Assembly (NCBI GenBank): GCA_934167935.1
Contig: CAKPMH010000011.1
Coordinates: 1 to 37,669 of the forward strand
Direction: 5' to 3'
Source of the DNA: an uncultured Bacilli bacterium
GTDB taxonomy: Bacteria > Bacillota_I > Bacilli_A > RF39 > UBA660
Length of the DNA: 37,669 bases
The position numbers and the translations under genes were made by a program. This document shows, piece after piece, positions 24,648-33,198 of the stretch; the first letter of the stretch is position 1; each line of letters starts with the position of its first letter. The notes under the pieces are model-generated. The model was not told where the DNA came from and ran no database searches. It saw only the letters and a program-made list of their open reading frames with translations.

Positions 24648-25592
24648 ATGCTAATAAAACAGATAATGAAAAAAATTACTATTTCAACAGCTATATTATT
24701 TTCAATATTTTTACTATGTATTATGCCAAATAAAAAATTAAATAAAGAAATAAAACAACAACTTACATATGTTGAAGAAAATTTAAATAAAGAAAATATA
24801 TATTTGCTTGATAATAATAATTATTTAGCAAGAACAAGTGTTGTTGTTGACAATTCTGATATTGAATTAAAAGCAAAAGAACTTATAGATATATTAATAA
24901 AAGATTCAAAAAATGAAAATAGAATTCCAAGTGGCTTTAGAGGAATAATTCCATCTAGTACTGAGATATTAAGCTTGGAATATAAAGATGGGATAATTAA
25001 AGTTAATTTTAGTAAAGAATTATTAGATGTAAAAAAAGAATATGAAGAAAAGGTAATAGAGGCAATTATTTATACATTAACAAGTATAGATGATGTTAAA
25101 AAAGTAATTATATATATTGATGGAGATATATTAATAAAATTACCCCAAACTAAAATTATGCTACCAAGTATATTAGATAGAAGTTATGGTATTAATAAAG
25201 AATATAGTTTAGATAGTTATAAAGATGTTAATAAAGTAACAATTTATTATCTTAATAGTTATAATGATAATTATTATTATGTTCCAGTAACAAAATATTT
25301 AAATGATGGAAGAAATAAAATGGAAATAATTATAGATCAATTATCAAATTCTAATGATTTATTGAGTTTTTTAAATGTAAATACCAAGCTTTTAAATTAT
25401 AAAAATGAAAAAAATACACTATATTTAGATTTTAATGAATATATTTTTGATAATAAAAGTGATATGGTAATATTAGATGAAGTGAAAAATTCAATAGGTT
25501 TAACTTTAATGGAAAATTATGATGTTGGTGAAATAGTATTTAAGTACAATAATAAAGAAATTTGTAAAAGTGCAGCAAAAACTATTGAATAA
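24648..25592 (+). CDS. gerM: GerM-like sporulation/germination protein with two GerMN domains
   Basis: 314 residues. A basic N-terminus and a hydrophobic segment (about residues 9-28) give a signal or anchor; there is no clear lipobox. Two homologous GerMN-type domains follow, about 50-175 and 190-308. Each has a strand-rich start, a central VNFSKELLD or LDFNEYIFD motif and a closing helix-strand (AIIYTLTSIDDVKKVIIYIDG in the first). B. subtilis GerM has the same two-domain plan and acts with SpoIIQ/SpoIIIAH during engulfment and in germination. CAGGTGAT precedes the ATG. A CATAATAT element at 24625-24632 could be a sigma-E -10 box. Confidence 0.85.
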   Translation: MLIKQIMKKITISTAILFSIFLLCIMPNKKLNKEIKQQLTYVEENLNKENIYLLDNNNYLARTSVVVDNSDIELKAKELIDILIKDSKNENRIPSGFRGIIPSSTEILSLEYKDGIIKVNFSKELLDVKKEYEEKVIEAIIYTLTSIDDVKKVIIYIDGDILIKLPQTKIMLPSILDRSYGINKEYSLDSYKDVNKVTIYYLNSYNDNYYYVPVTKYLNDGRNKMEIIIDQLSNSNDLLSFLNVNTKLLNYKNEKNTLYLDFNEYIFDNKSDMVILDEVKNSIGLTLMENYDVGEIVFKYNNKEICKSAAKTIE

Positions 25593-25613
25593 AATAATTT
25601 TTTGTTGTATAAT
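25585..25613 (+). promoter_or_regulatory. Promoter of tRNA-Arg
   Basis: TTGAAT (25585-25590), a 17-base spacer and TATAAT (25608-25613). The -35 overlaps the gerM stop codon. Initiation would fall about 18 bases before the mature tRNA. Confidence 0.8.
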
Positions 25614-25637
25614 TAATGTGTTCGTTGAGGAGCACAT

Positions 25638-25714
<77 letters not shown>

Positions 25715-25723
25715 TTTAGAAAT

Positions 25724-25752
25724 AAACACATCTAAAAGATGTGTTTTTATTT
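25724..25752. terminator. Bidirectional terminator after tRNA-Arg and the endonuclease gene
   Basis: AAACACATCT (25724-25733) pairs with AGATGTGTTT (25737-25746) around AAA, with T-rich flanks in both directions. Confidence 0.88.
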
Positions 25753-26526
25753 ATATATTTGTAAATCACATAAATCATGATTGTATGTGTAAATTTTATT
25801 AAATAATTTTTCGATGTTTTCTTTTTTGATTTTAAATAATAAATTTTTGTTTTTATATTTTCCTATATCATTACCACTTTTACCAATTCTTGCAATTAAA
25901 CAAACATCTATAACTCCCTTATTTAAGAGGTCTAAAAATGTATCGAAAGTTTTTAATTTATATAAAGATAGTTCATAATATCTAAAATATTCATTATTAT
26001 TTAAAACTTTTTTACTTGCTTTAACATAAGCTAATGTATTAAACTTTGTAAAAAGATGTGTTTTTATTGTATCAAGATAAATAAATGATTTCTTTTCAAT
26101 TAATTTATTGTTTAAATTATAAACACAAAGAAATATTTTTTCTTCTTTTTTATCAATTTCTAGTTTAAAACTATAATTGTTATTTAATATTGTTTTAGTT
26201 ACAAAATTAATATTTGTATTTAAAACTTTTTTATCTTTAAATACTTTATCATAATATCCATACTTTTGTATAATTCGGTTTATTTCTGGAAAAGTAGGGC
26301 CATCGAATGCAACAGAAAATAAACTTAATGGGTATCTACTAAATCTTGTTGAACATTTTATTTCTATCCCATAATAATCAGGAAAAAACATTGAATCTGC
26401 CTTTTTACCTAGTTCATGTTCAAACGTTAGCCCAATATTTCCTAGACTTTTTGATTTTCCTTCTATCCATCCTTTGTTTGCTATTTTTTTAAATTTTTCA
26501 ATAAATTTTTTTGTTTCTTCATTCAT
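25747..26526 (-). CDS. MvaI/BcnI-family restriction endonuclease, orphan
   Basis: 259 residues. The N-terminal third carries the MvaI/BcnI family layout: GWIEGKSKSLGNIGLTFEHELG, then PDYYGIEIKC, which supplies a PD-(D/E)xK catalytic core (Asp, then Glu-x-Lys), then a LSLFS strand. The catalytic residues are intact. The rest is less conserved and would hold sequence recognition. No DNA methyltransferase or other modification gene is adjacent or anywhere in the window. It has its own promoter (26544-26572) and GGTGAT before the ATG. Orphan members of this family are frequent in gut Bacillota. Whether it restricts DNA or has been recruited elsewhere cannot be told from sequence. Confidence 0.78.
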   Translation of the reverse strand: MNEETKKFIEKFKKIANKGWIEGKSKSLGNIGLTFEHELGKKADSMFFPDYYGIEIKCSTRFSRYPLSLFSVAFDGPTFPEINRIIQKYGYYDKVFKDKKVLNTNINFVTKTILNNNYSFKLEIDKKEEKIFLCVYNLNNKLIEKKSFIYLDTIKTHLFTKFNTLAYVKASKKVLNNNEYFRYYELSLYKLKTFDTFLDLLNKGVIDVCLIARIGKSGNDIGKYKNKNLLFKIKKENIEKLFNKIYTYNHDLCDLQIYK

Positions 26527-26543
26527 ATTTAATCACCAATTTG

Positions 26544-26572
26544 ATAATAACATTTAAAAGTATTATATTCAA
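26544..26572 (-). promoter_or_regulatory. Promoter of the orphan endonuclease gene
   Basis: On the minus strand, TTGAAT (26567-26572), a 17-base spacer and TATTAT (26544-26549), with TG one base ahead of the -10. Confidence 0.7.
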
Positions 26573-26662
26573 ATCGCTAAATTGTTATAATATTTATTTT
26601 ATTTTGATAAAAATTTGATTTGTCTCTTAAAAAAAAAGAAATATTTAATTATATGATAAAAC

Positions 26663-26697
26663 AAAAAAAGTAAAATTGATGAATTTTACTTTTTTTA
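26663..26697. terminator. Terminator of the minus-strand tRNA cluster
   Basis: A 15-bp stem, AAAAAAAGTAAAATT (26663-26677) with its complement at 26682-26696, and a GATG loop. T-runs on both strands. Confidence 0.88.
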
Positions 26698-26720
26698 TTT
26701 TTTATATTAGAACTATATTT

Positions 26721-26739
26721 AACCGAACGGTTGTAGGTT
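26721..26739 (+). repeat. tRNA-derived 19-base fragment in opposite orientation
   Basis: AACCGAACGGTTGTAGGTT matches the anticodon-stem to T-stem segment of the tRNA with CAT anticodon (27057-27075 on the minus strand) at 18 of 19 bases, but lies on the plus strand. No further tRNA similarity is seen on either side. It may be a tRNA relic or the scar of an element that used the tRNA as attachment site. Confidence 0.5.
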
Positions 26740-26748
26740 TAATAAAAG

Positions 26749-26822
26749 TGGTGCCGAGTGTAGGAATCGAACCTACGTCTAATCATTACGAGGGATTTGT
26801 TTTACCATTAAACTAAATCGGC
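26749..26822 (-). tRNA. tRNA-Thr (anticodon CGT), with two stem mismatches
   Basis: 74 bases including CCA. The D stem GTTT/AAAC and T stem GTAGG/CCTAC are sound, and loop CTCGTAA places CGT as anticodon for ACG. The acceptor GCCGATT/ACTCGGC has a T6-C67 mismatch, and the anticodon stem AATCC/TGATT has C31-T39 unpaired. It may be a weak or decaying tRNA for a rare codon. Confidence 0.8.
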
Positions 26823-26825
26823 CCA

Positions 26826-26899
26826 TGGCTGTCCCAGTTAGATTCGAACTAACGATAATAGAGTCAGAGTCTATTGCCTTACCACTTGGCCATGGGACA
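26826..26899 (-). tRNA. tRNA-Gln (anticodon CTG)
   Basis: 74 bases with CCA. Acceptor TGTCCCA/TGGGACA has the U1-A72 pair typical of tRNA-Gln. Anticodon stem ATAGA/TCTAT with loop CTCTGAC gives CTG, reading CAG. Confidence 0.93.
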
Positions 26900-26909
26900 A
26901 TAAAATAAA

Positions 26910-26927
26910 AACTCGGCAACCGAGCTT
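26910..26927 (-). terminator. Terminator-like hairpin inside the tRNA cluster
   Basis: On the minus strand CTCGG-TTG-CCGAG followed by TTTTTATTTT, lying after tRNA-Leu and before tRNA-Gln. It could limit read-through to the last two tRNAs or act as a processing site. Confidence 0.55.
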
Positions 26928-26939
26928 AAATTTTTTTAA

Positions 26940-27024
26940 TGGTGCAGGTGAAGGGACTTGAACCCCCATGTCGTAAGACACTAGATCCTAAGTCTAGCGC
27001 GTCTGCCAATTTCGCCACACCTGC
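26940..27024 (-). tRNA. tRNA-Leu (anticodon TAG)
   Basis: 85 bases with the long variable arm of a class II tRNA and encoded CCA. Acceptor GCAGGTG/CACCTGC. Anticodon loop CTTAGGA gives TAG, reading CUA and probably other CUN codons. Confidence 0.95.
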
Positions 27025-27035
27025 AATTAAAAAAA

Positions 27036-27112
27036 TGGTGGACCTTGTAGGACTCGAACCTACGACCGTTCGGTTATGAGCCGAATGCTCTGACCAACTG
27101 AGCTAAAGGTCC
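27036..27112 (-). tRNA. tRNA with CAT anticodon, probably tRNA-Ile2 (lysidine type) or Met
   Basis: 77 bases with CCA. Acceptor GGACCTT/AAGGTCC, anticodon loop CTCATAA. The body is very similar in pattern to the Bacillus tRNA-Ile2, whose C34 is changed to lysidine by TilS to read AUA, a common codon in AT-rich genomes. Elongator tRNA-Met cannot be excluded without comparison. It is not an initiator, because the 1-72 pair is G-C. Confidence 0.9.
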
Positions 27113-27129
27113 GTACACATTACTAACTA

Positions 27130-27158
27130 ATAATATCATATAAAAAATAATTTTGCAA
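27130..27158 (-). promoter_or_regulatory. Promoter of the minus-strand tRNA cluster
   Basis: On the minus strand TTGCAA (27153-27158), a 17-base spacer and TATTAT (27130-27135), about 18 bases before the first tRNA. Confidence 0.75.
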
Positions 27159-27195
27159 GATATATTTAAAAAAAATTCTAAAAAATAAAAATTAT

Positions 27196-27225
27196 TTGAA
27201 TATATACTTTTGGATATGTTATAAT
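27196..27225 (+). promoter_or_regulatory. Promoter of cysS
   Basis: TTGAAT (27196-27201), an 18-base spacer and TATAAT (27220-27225), with TG one base before the -10. No T-box leader precedes cysS, unlike serS. Confidence 0.7.
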
Positions 27226-27243
27226 TAATTAGGATGTGATTTT

Positions 27244-28644
27244 ATGAAAATATATAATACTTTAACAAGAAAGGTAGAAGAATTTGTCCCTAATAATAAA
27301 GAATGTGTTACTATGTATACATGTGGTCCTACAGTATATCATTATGCTCATATAGGTAATCTTAGAACATATATTTTTGAAGATATTTTAGAAAAAACAT
27401 TAAATTATATTGGATATAATGTAAAAAGATGTATGAATATAACTGATGTTGGTCATTTAACAAGCGATTCAGATAGTGGTGAAGATAAAATGCTAAAAGG
27501 AGCAAAAAGAGAACATAAAAGTGTTTTAGAGATTGCTCAATTTTACACTGATGAATTTAAACGTGATATTGAAAAACTAAATATAAAGTGGCCAGAAATT
27601 GTATCAAAAGCAACTGACAATATTGATATGTATATAAAAATTGTAAAAAAGTTACTTGATGATAATTATGCATATATAAGTGGCGGAAACGTTTATTTTG
27701 ATACTTCTAAATTGTTAGATTATTATAAACTTACAAATCATAAAGTAGATGATATGGTTATTGGTGTAAGAGATGGAGTTGAAGAAGATTTAAGTAAAAA
27801 AAATCAAGCTGATTTTGTGTTATGGTTTACAAAATCAAAATTTGATTCTCAAGAACTTAAATGGGATAGCCCTTGGGGAATTGGATATCCTGGTTGGCAT
27901 ATTGAATGTTCAGGAATAAGTATAAAAAATTTAGGTGAATATTTAGATATACATTGTGGTGGAATAGATAATATTTTTCCACATCATACAAATGAAATAG
28001 CTCAATCAGAAAGTTATCTAGGTCATAAATGGTGTAATTATTGGGTTCATGGAGAACATTTAAATGATGAAACTGGAAAGATGAGTAAATCAAAAGGTGA
28101 GTTTTTAACTCTCTCACTTCTAGAAAATAAAGGTTATAGTCCAATTGATTATAGATTTATGTGTTTAAATTCTTCATATAGAAAAGTGTTAGTTTTTAGT
28201 TATGAAGCATTAAATCAAGCACATGATTCATATCAAAAACTTAAATCAAAAGTAAAAAAATTAAACAGGAATAATAATGAAAAACTAGAAAATGATAAAA
28301 TACTTGAATACAAAAAAAGATTTTGTGATGCATTAGAAAGTGATTTAAATACTTCACTTGCATTAACCGTTATATATGATTTATTAAAAGAAAAAATAAA
28401 TGATTCAACTAAACTTTATTTGATATCCGACTTTGATAAAGTATTATCACTTGATTTGTTAAAAGAAGAAGAAAAAAAAATAGATGATGAACTTTTAAAA
28501 TATATTAATGAAATGATCTTAAAAAGAGCCGAAGCAAAGAAAAATAAAGATTATAACTTAGCCGATAGTATAAGAAATGACCTAGAAAAGAAAGGCATTA
28601 TTCTTAAAGATACAAAAGAAGGAACTATATATGAGATAAAATAG
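27244..28644 (+). CDS. cysS: Cysteinyl-tRNA synthetase
   Basis: Class I synthetase of 466 residues, normal length. The zinc and active-site Cys27 is in TCGPTVYHYAHIGN, where HIGN at 36-39 is the HIGH motif. Further zinc ligands occur in GWHIECS and HHTNE, and KMSKS lies at about 279-283. The C-terminal anticodon-binding domain carries EAKKNKDYNLADSIRNDLEKKGI, as usual. AGGATGTGA precedes the ATG. It is transcribed alone, from its own promoter to its own terminator. Confidence 0.98.
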   Translation: MKIYNTLTRKVEEFVPNNKECVTMYTCGPTVYHYAHIGNLRTYIFEDILEKTLNYIGYNVKRCMNITDVGHLTSDSDSGEDKMLKGAKREHKSVLEIAQFYTDEFKRDIEKLNIKWPEIVSKATDNIDMYIKIVKKLLDDNYAYISGGNVYFDTSKLLDYYKLTNHKVDDMVIGVRDGVEEDLSKKNQADFVLWFTKSKFDSQELKWDSPWGIGYPGWHIECSGISIKNLGEYLDIHCGGIDNIFPHHTNEIAQSESYLGHKWCNYWVHGEHLNDETGKMSKSKGEFLTLSLLENKGYSPIDYRFMCLNSSYRKVLVFSYEALNQAHDSYQKLKSKVKKLNRNNNEKLENDKILEYKKRFCDALESDLNTSLALTVIYDLLKEKINDSTKLYLISDFDKVLSLDLLKEEEKKIDDELLKYINEMILKRAEAKKNKDYNLADSIRNDLEKKGIILKDTKEGTIYEIK

Positions 28645-28672
28645 TAAATTAATTAATATTTACTATTTTTTA
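28638..28672 (+). terminator. Terminator of cysS
   Basis: AAATAGTAAAT (28639-28649) pairs with ATTTACTATTT (28658-28668) around 8 bases, then T-run. The stop codon lies inside the stem. Confidence 0.85.
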
Positions 28673-28701
28673 TTGACAAACAATTGTTTGCTAGATATAA
28701 T
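28673..28701 (+). promoter_or_regulatory. Consensus promoter of the ruvAB operon with palindromic operator
   Basis: TTGACA (28673-28678), exactly 17 bases, TATAAT (28696-28701): full vegetative consensus. The spacer holds the perfect 14-bp palindrome CAAACAATTGTTTG (28677-28690), which has the layout of the Gram-positive LexA box (CGAAC-N4-GTTCG) with a symmetric G-to-A change. ruvAB is an SOS gene in B. subtilis. Confidence 0.75.
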
Positions 28702-28771
28702 TTTATTAGTTATTTAATTCAAACATTTAATAATTAATTTGATTTGTGATATAATTTTGTTAGGTGATATT

Positions 28772-29323
28772 ATGTATGGTTATATAAATGGTAGAGTTAC
28801 AGAAATTGAAAGTAATTATATAATTTTAGAAAATAATGGAATTGGATATTTAATATATACTGCCAGTCCTTATTCTTTTAATATAAATAATGAATATAAA
28901 GTTTATATTTATCAAAATGTAAAAGAAGATGAAATATCATTATATGGTTTTAAAAGTGCTGAGGAAAAAAATTTGTTTTTAAAGCTTATTGATGTAAAAG
29001 GCTTAGGCCCTAAAATGGCTCTACCTATTATTGCTTCTAACAATATTGATGCCGTTGCATCAGCTATTGAAAATAGCGATGTTAATTATTTAAAAAAATT
29101 TCCTAAGATTGGCGATAAGGTAGCACGTCAAATAATTTTAGATTTAAAAGGAAAATTAATAGTTAACGATACTGGTAAATTGGAAGCTAGTGAAGAACTT
29201 TATGAAGCTTTAGAGGCATTAGGGTATAAGAAACAAGATATAAAGAAAATAGTACCTAATGTAGATTTAAATTTAAAGATTGAAGAGCAAATAAAAGAAG
29301 CATTAAAATTGTTACTTAAGTAG
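28772..29323 (+). CDS. ruvA: Holliday junction branch migration protein RuvA
   Basis: Binds four-way junctions as a tetramer and loads the RuvB motor. 183 residues from ATG 28772, which has TAGGTGAT upstream. Earlier in-frame codons at 28739 would give a non-family extension. The OB domain opens [12 protein letters not shown]. The helix-hairpin-helix region reads [19 protein letters not shown], followed by [19 protein letters not shown]. The C-terminal RuvB-contact domain ends in the usual [13 protein letters not shown] helix. It is the first gene of a long operon. Confidence 0.96.
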   Translation: MYGYINGRVTEIESNYIILENNGIGYLIYTASPYSFNINNEYKVYIYQNVKEDEISLYGFKSAEEKNLFLKLIDVKGLGPKMALPIIASNNIDAVASAIENSDVNYLKKFPKIGDKVARQIILDLKGKLIVNDTGKLEASEELYEALEALGYKKQDIKKIVPNVDLNLKIEEQIKEALKLLLK

Positions 29324-29331
29324 GTGATTTT

Positions 29332-30330
29332 ATGGATGAAAGAATAATAACAAATCATGAATTAGAAGAAGATACTTTTGAAAATTCTATAAGACCTGAT
29401 AGTATTGATGAATATATAGGTCAATCAGAGGTAAAAGAAAATTTAAGTATTTTTATTAAGGCTGCAAAAATGAGAGATGAATCTTTGGATCATGTTCTTT
29501 TGTATGGACCACCAGGCCTTGGAAAAACAACATTGGCATATATAATTGCAAATGAACTTGGAACAAATATAAAAACAGCAAGTGGCCCATCAATAGAAAA
29601 AGCAGGAGATTTAGCAGCAATCTTATCAACTCTTGAAGAGGGAGATGTTTTATTTATAGATGAAATTCACCGAATTCCAAGATATATAGAAGAAATTTTA
29701 TATCCGGCTATGGAAGATTTCAAGCTAGACATAATAGTGGGAAGTGATTCTACTAGTAGAAATATTAGAATCGATTTACCTCCATTTACGCTTGTTGGGG
29801 CAACAACTAGAGCGGGAGATTTAACAAGCCCTCTTAGGGACAGATTTGGAATAATATCAAAATTACAATTTTATACTGTTTCAGAACTTTGCAAAATTGT
29901 AAAAAGGACATCAAGAGTTTTGAATACTCCAATTGATGATGAGGCTGCAATGGAGTTAGCAAGAAGAAGTCGAGGAACTCCTAGAATTGCAAATAGATTA
30001 TTTAAAAGGGTAAGAGACTTTGCTTATGTTATGAATGATGGTGTAATTAACTTAGAAGTAACTAAAAATGCTTTAGATAGACTTAAAGTTGATACATTAG
30101 GACTTGATGATACGGATCATAATTTACTTAAATCAATAATAGAAAAATTCGGTGGTGGACCTGTTGGAATAGAAGCAATAGCTTCATCAATTGGAGAAGA
30201 GCAAACAACAATAGAAGATGTATATGAACCATATTTACTTCAAATGGGACTTCTTAAAAGAACTAGTAGAGGTAGAGTTGTAACAGAAAAAGCATATGAA
30301 CATTTAAAAATACCAAAAGAAAGTAAGTGA
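29332..30330 (+). CDS. ruvB: Holliday junction branch migration helicase RuvB
   Basis: 332-residue AAA+ motor. Walker [10 protein letters not shown] is at about 59-67 and Walker B LFIDEIHR near 105-112. The sensor region is [18 protein letters not shown], and the C-terminal winged helix includes [17 protein letters not shown] and [19 protein letters not shown] precedes the ATG, 8 bases after ruvA. Confidence 0.98.
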   Translation: MDERIITNHELEEDTFENSIRPDSIDEYIGQSEVKENLSIFIKAAKMRDESLDHVLLYGPPGLGKTTLAYIIANELGTNIKTASGPSIEKAGDLAAILSTLEEGDVLFIDEIHRIPRYIEEILYPAMEDFKLDIIVGSDSTSRNIRIDLPPFTLVGATTRAGDLTSPLRDRFGIISKLQFYTVSELCKIVKRTSRVLNTPIDDEAAMELARRSRGTPRIANRLFKRVRDFAYVMNDGVINLEVTKNALDRLKVDTLGLDDTDHNLLKSIIEKFGGGPVGIEAIASSIGEEQTTIEDVYEPYLLQMGLLKRTSRGRVVTEKAYEHLKIPKESK

Positions 30331-30334
30331 TAAA

Positions 30335-31360
30335 ATGAAAACAGAAGATTTTGACTTTGAACTTCCAGAAAATTTAATAGCACAAACTCCTATAAAAGAT
30401 AGAGATCAATCACGTATGCTTGTTTTAGATAAAAAAACAGGAACTATAGAACATAAACATTTTAATGAAATAATTGATTATTTAGATGAAGGTGATACTT
30501 TAGTTCTTAATGATACAAAGGTTATGCCTGCTAGACTTTATGGGGTAAAAGAGGATACAAATGCCGTTATTGAAATATTATTATTAAAAGAATTAGAAGA
30601 AAATAATTGGGAATGTTTAACAAAACCAGCTAAGAGAATTAAAATAGGAACAATTGTGTCTTTTGGTGATGGTAGGTTAAAAGCAGAATGCATTGAAATA
30701 AAAGAAGAAGGTATAAGAGTTTTTAAACTTAAATATGATGGTATTTTATATGAAATACTTGATTCATTAGGAGAAATGCCATTACCTCCTTATATACATG
30801 AGAAATTAGCTGATAAAGATAGATATCAAACTGTTTATGCTAAAAATGTAGGAAGTGCTGCAGCACCAACAGCTGGTCTTCATTTTACAAAAGAACTATT
30901 AAAAAAAATAGAAGATAAAGGAGTTAATATCGTCTATATTACTTTACATGTTGGACTTGGAACTTTTAGACCTGTTAATGTAGAAGATGTAACTAAACAC
31001 AAAATGCATAGTGAATTTTATATAATGAATAAAACGGCAGCTGATATTTTAAATAAAGCTAAATTAGAAAATAGAAGAATTATTAGTGTTGGTACAACGT
31101 CAACTAGAACATTAGAAACAATTATGAATTTATACGGAGAATTTAGAGAATGCTCTGGATGGACTGATATATTTATATACCCTGGATATGAATTTAAAGC
31201 AATAAATTCTCTTATAACTAATTTTCATCTTCCAAAATCAACCCTTGTCATGTTAGTTAGTGCTTTAGCTGGAAAAGAAAACATAATGAATGCTTATCAT
31301 GAAGCAATAAAAAATGAATATAGGTTTTTCTCATTTGGAGATTCAATGTTTATTAAATGA
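30335..31360 (+). CDS. queA: S-adenosylmethionine:tRNA ribosyltransferase-isomerase
   Basis: Makes epoxyqueuosine in tRNA from preQ1 and the ribosyl part of S-adenosylmethionine. 341 residues with the family landmarks [60 protein letters not shown] and the terminal FGDSMFI. It begins 4 bases after ruvB, the common ruvA-ruvB-queA order. Its TGA overlaps the ATG of the next gene (ATGA), so the two are translationally coupled. No tgt lies in this window. Confidence 0.97.
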   Translation: MKTEDFDFELPENLIAQTPIKDRDQSRMLVLDKKTGTIEHKHFNEIIDYLDEGDTLVLNDTKVMPARLYGVKEDTNAVIEILLLKELEENNWECLTKPAKRIKIGTIVSFGDGRLKAECIEIKEEGIRVFKLKYDGILYEILDSLGEMPLPPYIHEKLADKDRYQTVYAKNVGSAAAPTAGLHFTKELLKKIEDKGVNIVYITLHVGLGTFRPVNVEDVTKHKMHSEFYIMNKTAADILNKAKLENRRIISVGTTSTRTLETIMNLYGEFRECSGWTDIFIYPGYEFKAINSLITNFHLPKSTLVMLVSALAGKENIMNAYHEAIKNEYRFFSFGDSMFIK

Positions 31361-32313
31361 TAAAAGAATTTAGTATATTAAAAGATACAGTTGAAGACTA
31401 TATTTTAAGGTCAAAGGCTAAAGATGAAGATGATTTTAAATTTATGTTAAACCTATCAAAAATAATTATTAATGAAGAACACAGGAATAATAATTATGAA
31501 TATAGTAAAAAATATAATTTAAAAAAAATAGATAATATTGTTTCTGATTTTTTAAATGATTTGAATCAAAAATATAAAGAGTACTATGATTTAAGAAAAA
31601 AAGACGGGACATTTACATTCGATTTAAATAAAGAATCAATAAATAATCAGGCCTACAGTACATATGATGATATTAATAATAAAAGAATTATTTATATACC
31701 TGTAAGAAATACTATAGATGATGCATTTTCGATTGTACATGAATTATTTCATGATATTAATTTAGATGAGAAAGAGGCAAGTTATACAAGAATGTTTTAT
31801 ACTGAGGGAATGTCAATATTAGGTGAAATCCTTTTAGAAGATTATTTAGTAAAAAGACATGTAAAAGATGCTAAAATTCCTATGAATTTTTCACTTTATT
31901 GTGCAAGAGAAAAAGCTATAGAAGTTGATTTTAATATTAATTTATTATTAGAATATTTAGATGATAATTATTTTGATCCGTCAAAAATAATAAGAGTAAT
32001 AGAAAATTATCCATTTAGTTATGCTCCTGATTTGGCTGAAATAATATCAAAAATAATAAATAATGAAGAACTTACATTAGATGATGAGCAAGTATATGTA
32101 ATTGGTACTTTAATTGCAACTTATATGTATGACAGAATTAAAAATAATAAAAATAGTATTGTAGAACTTTTTGAACTTAACGAGGAAATAAAAAATTATA
32201 GTTTTGAGCAAGTATTGGATTATTTGGATATTGAATATAATAATGTTGATTTAAATGAAGAATCATATAAAAATTTAAGAAAATGTTATAAAAAATATAT
32301 TAAAAGTAGGTGA
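31357..32313 (+). CDS. Putative zinc metallopeptidase-like protein (HELFH)
   Basis: 318 residues, no signal peptide or membrane segment. The core has HELFH at residues 128-132 and a second acidic site, TEGMSILGE, with Glu near 150. This is consistent with a gluzincin whose third ligand follows about 18 residues later. The upstream stretch [16 protein letters not shown] looks like the edge strand and helix before a zincin motif, faintly like the M3 oligopeptidases, but the protein is far shorter. Its start overlaps the queA stop, and miaA follows after 3 bases, so it is embedded in a tRNA-modification and nucleoside operon. Substrate unknown; the enzymatic call rests on the motif alone. Confidence 0.6.
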   Translation: MIKEFSILKDTVEDYILRSKAKDEDDFKFMLNLSKIIINEEHRNNNYEYSKKYNLKKIDNIVSDFLNDLNQKYKEYYDLRKKDGTFTFDLNKESINNQAYSTYDDINNKRIIYIPVRNTIDDAFSIVHELFHDINLDEKEASYTRMFYTEGMSILGEILLEDYLVKRHVKDAKIPMNFSLYCAREKAIEVDFNINLLLEYLDDNYFDPSKIIRVIENYPFSYAPDLAEIISKIINNEELTLDDEQVYVIGTLIATYMYDRIKNNKNSIVELFELNEEIKNYSFEQVLDYLDIEYNNVDLNEESYKNLRKCYKKYIKSR

Positions 32314-32316
32314 AGC

Positions 32317-33198
32317 ATGAAGGTTATTTGCATTGTTGGACCAACTGGAGTTGGAAAAACTAAATTAAGTATAGAACTTGCTAAAATATATAATGGTGAA
32401 ATTATAAATGCTGATTCAACACAAGTGTATAAAGGATTAGATATAGCTACAGCTAAAATAAAAGAAGAAGAAAAAGAAGGAATTAAGCATTATTTATTTG
32501 ATATAAAAAATATTGATGAGGATTATTCTGTTTATGATTATCAAAATGATGCAAGAAAAAAAATAGATTATATATTTAAAAATAAAAAAACACCTATATT
32601 AGTAGGCGGTACCGGACTTTATATAAAAGCTTGTTTATATGATTATAAATTTTCATTAGAATCAAAAAAAAATGATTATTCTAAATATTCTAATGAAGAA
32701 CTTTATCAAAAATTATTAAGTATTGATCCTAAAACAAATATACATATTAATAATAGAAAAAGAGTGGAGAGAGCCTTAGATTATTATTCAAATAATGGTA
32801 TAATAAAACAAGAACAAAAAACTGATAAATTACTTTATGATGTAATATTTATAGGACTTACAACAGATAGAAAAAACTTATATAATAGAATTGATAAAAG
32901 AGTTGATTCAATGATTAGTGAGGGATTAATTGATGAAGCAAAAAAAATATTTGATTTAAATATTAGAACAAAAGCTGTGTTAACACCAATTGGGTATAAA
33001 GAATTATTTGAATATTTTAATGGTAATATAACTTTAGAGGATTCAATTAATCTTATTAAGCAAAGAAGCAGAAGATACGCTAAGAGACAATATACATGGT
33101 TTAATAATCAAATGCATGTTAATTGGTTTAACACAAATTATGATAATTTTGATGAAACAGTAAAAGAAATAAAAAAATTTATAGGAGGAATTTTATGA
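32317..33198 (+). CDS. miaA: tRNA dimethylallyltransferase
   Basis: Adds the dimethylallyl group to A37 of tRNAs reading UNN codons. 293 residues. P-loop GPTGVGKT is at residues 8-15, followed by NADSTQVYKGLDIATAK, the GGTGLYIKACLYD region, and the DRKNLYNRIDKRVDSM and TPIGYKELFEYF motifs. RRYAKRQYTWF closes the conserved part. AGGTGA precedes the ATG. Its TGA overlaps the deoD ATG. Confidence 0.97.
   Translation: MKVICIVGPTGVGKTKLSIELAKIYNGEIINADSTQVYKGLDIATAKIKEEEKEGIKHYLFDIKNIDEDYSVYDYQNDARKKIDYIFKNKKTPILVGGTGLYIKACLYDYKFSLESKKNDYSKYSNEELYQKLLSIDPKTNIHINNRKRVERALDYYSNNGIIKQEQKTDKLLYDVIFIGLTTDRKNLYNRIDKRVDSMISEGLIDEAKKIFDLNIRTKAVLTPIGYKELFEYFNGNITLEDSINLIKQRSRRYAKRQYTWFNNQMHVNWFNTNYDNFDETVKEIKKFIGGIL

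Noticed and set aside
27121..27243. Looked for a T-box or other leader before cysS
   Set aside because: No T-box core sequence or terminator/antiterminator pair is present; only a promoter and ribosome site are seen.
27857..28144. Minus-strand open frame of 95 codons opposite cysS
   Set aside because: It is antisense to the catalytic core of cysS, has no ribosome site and no recognisable motif.
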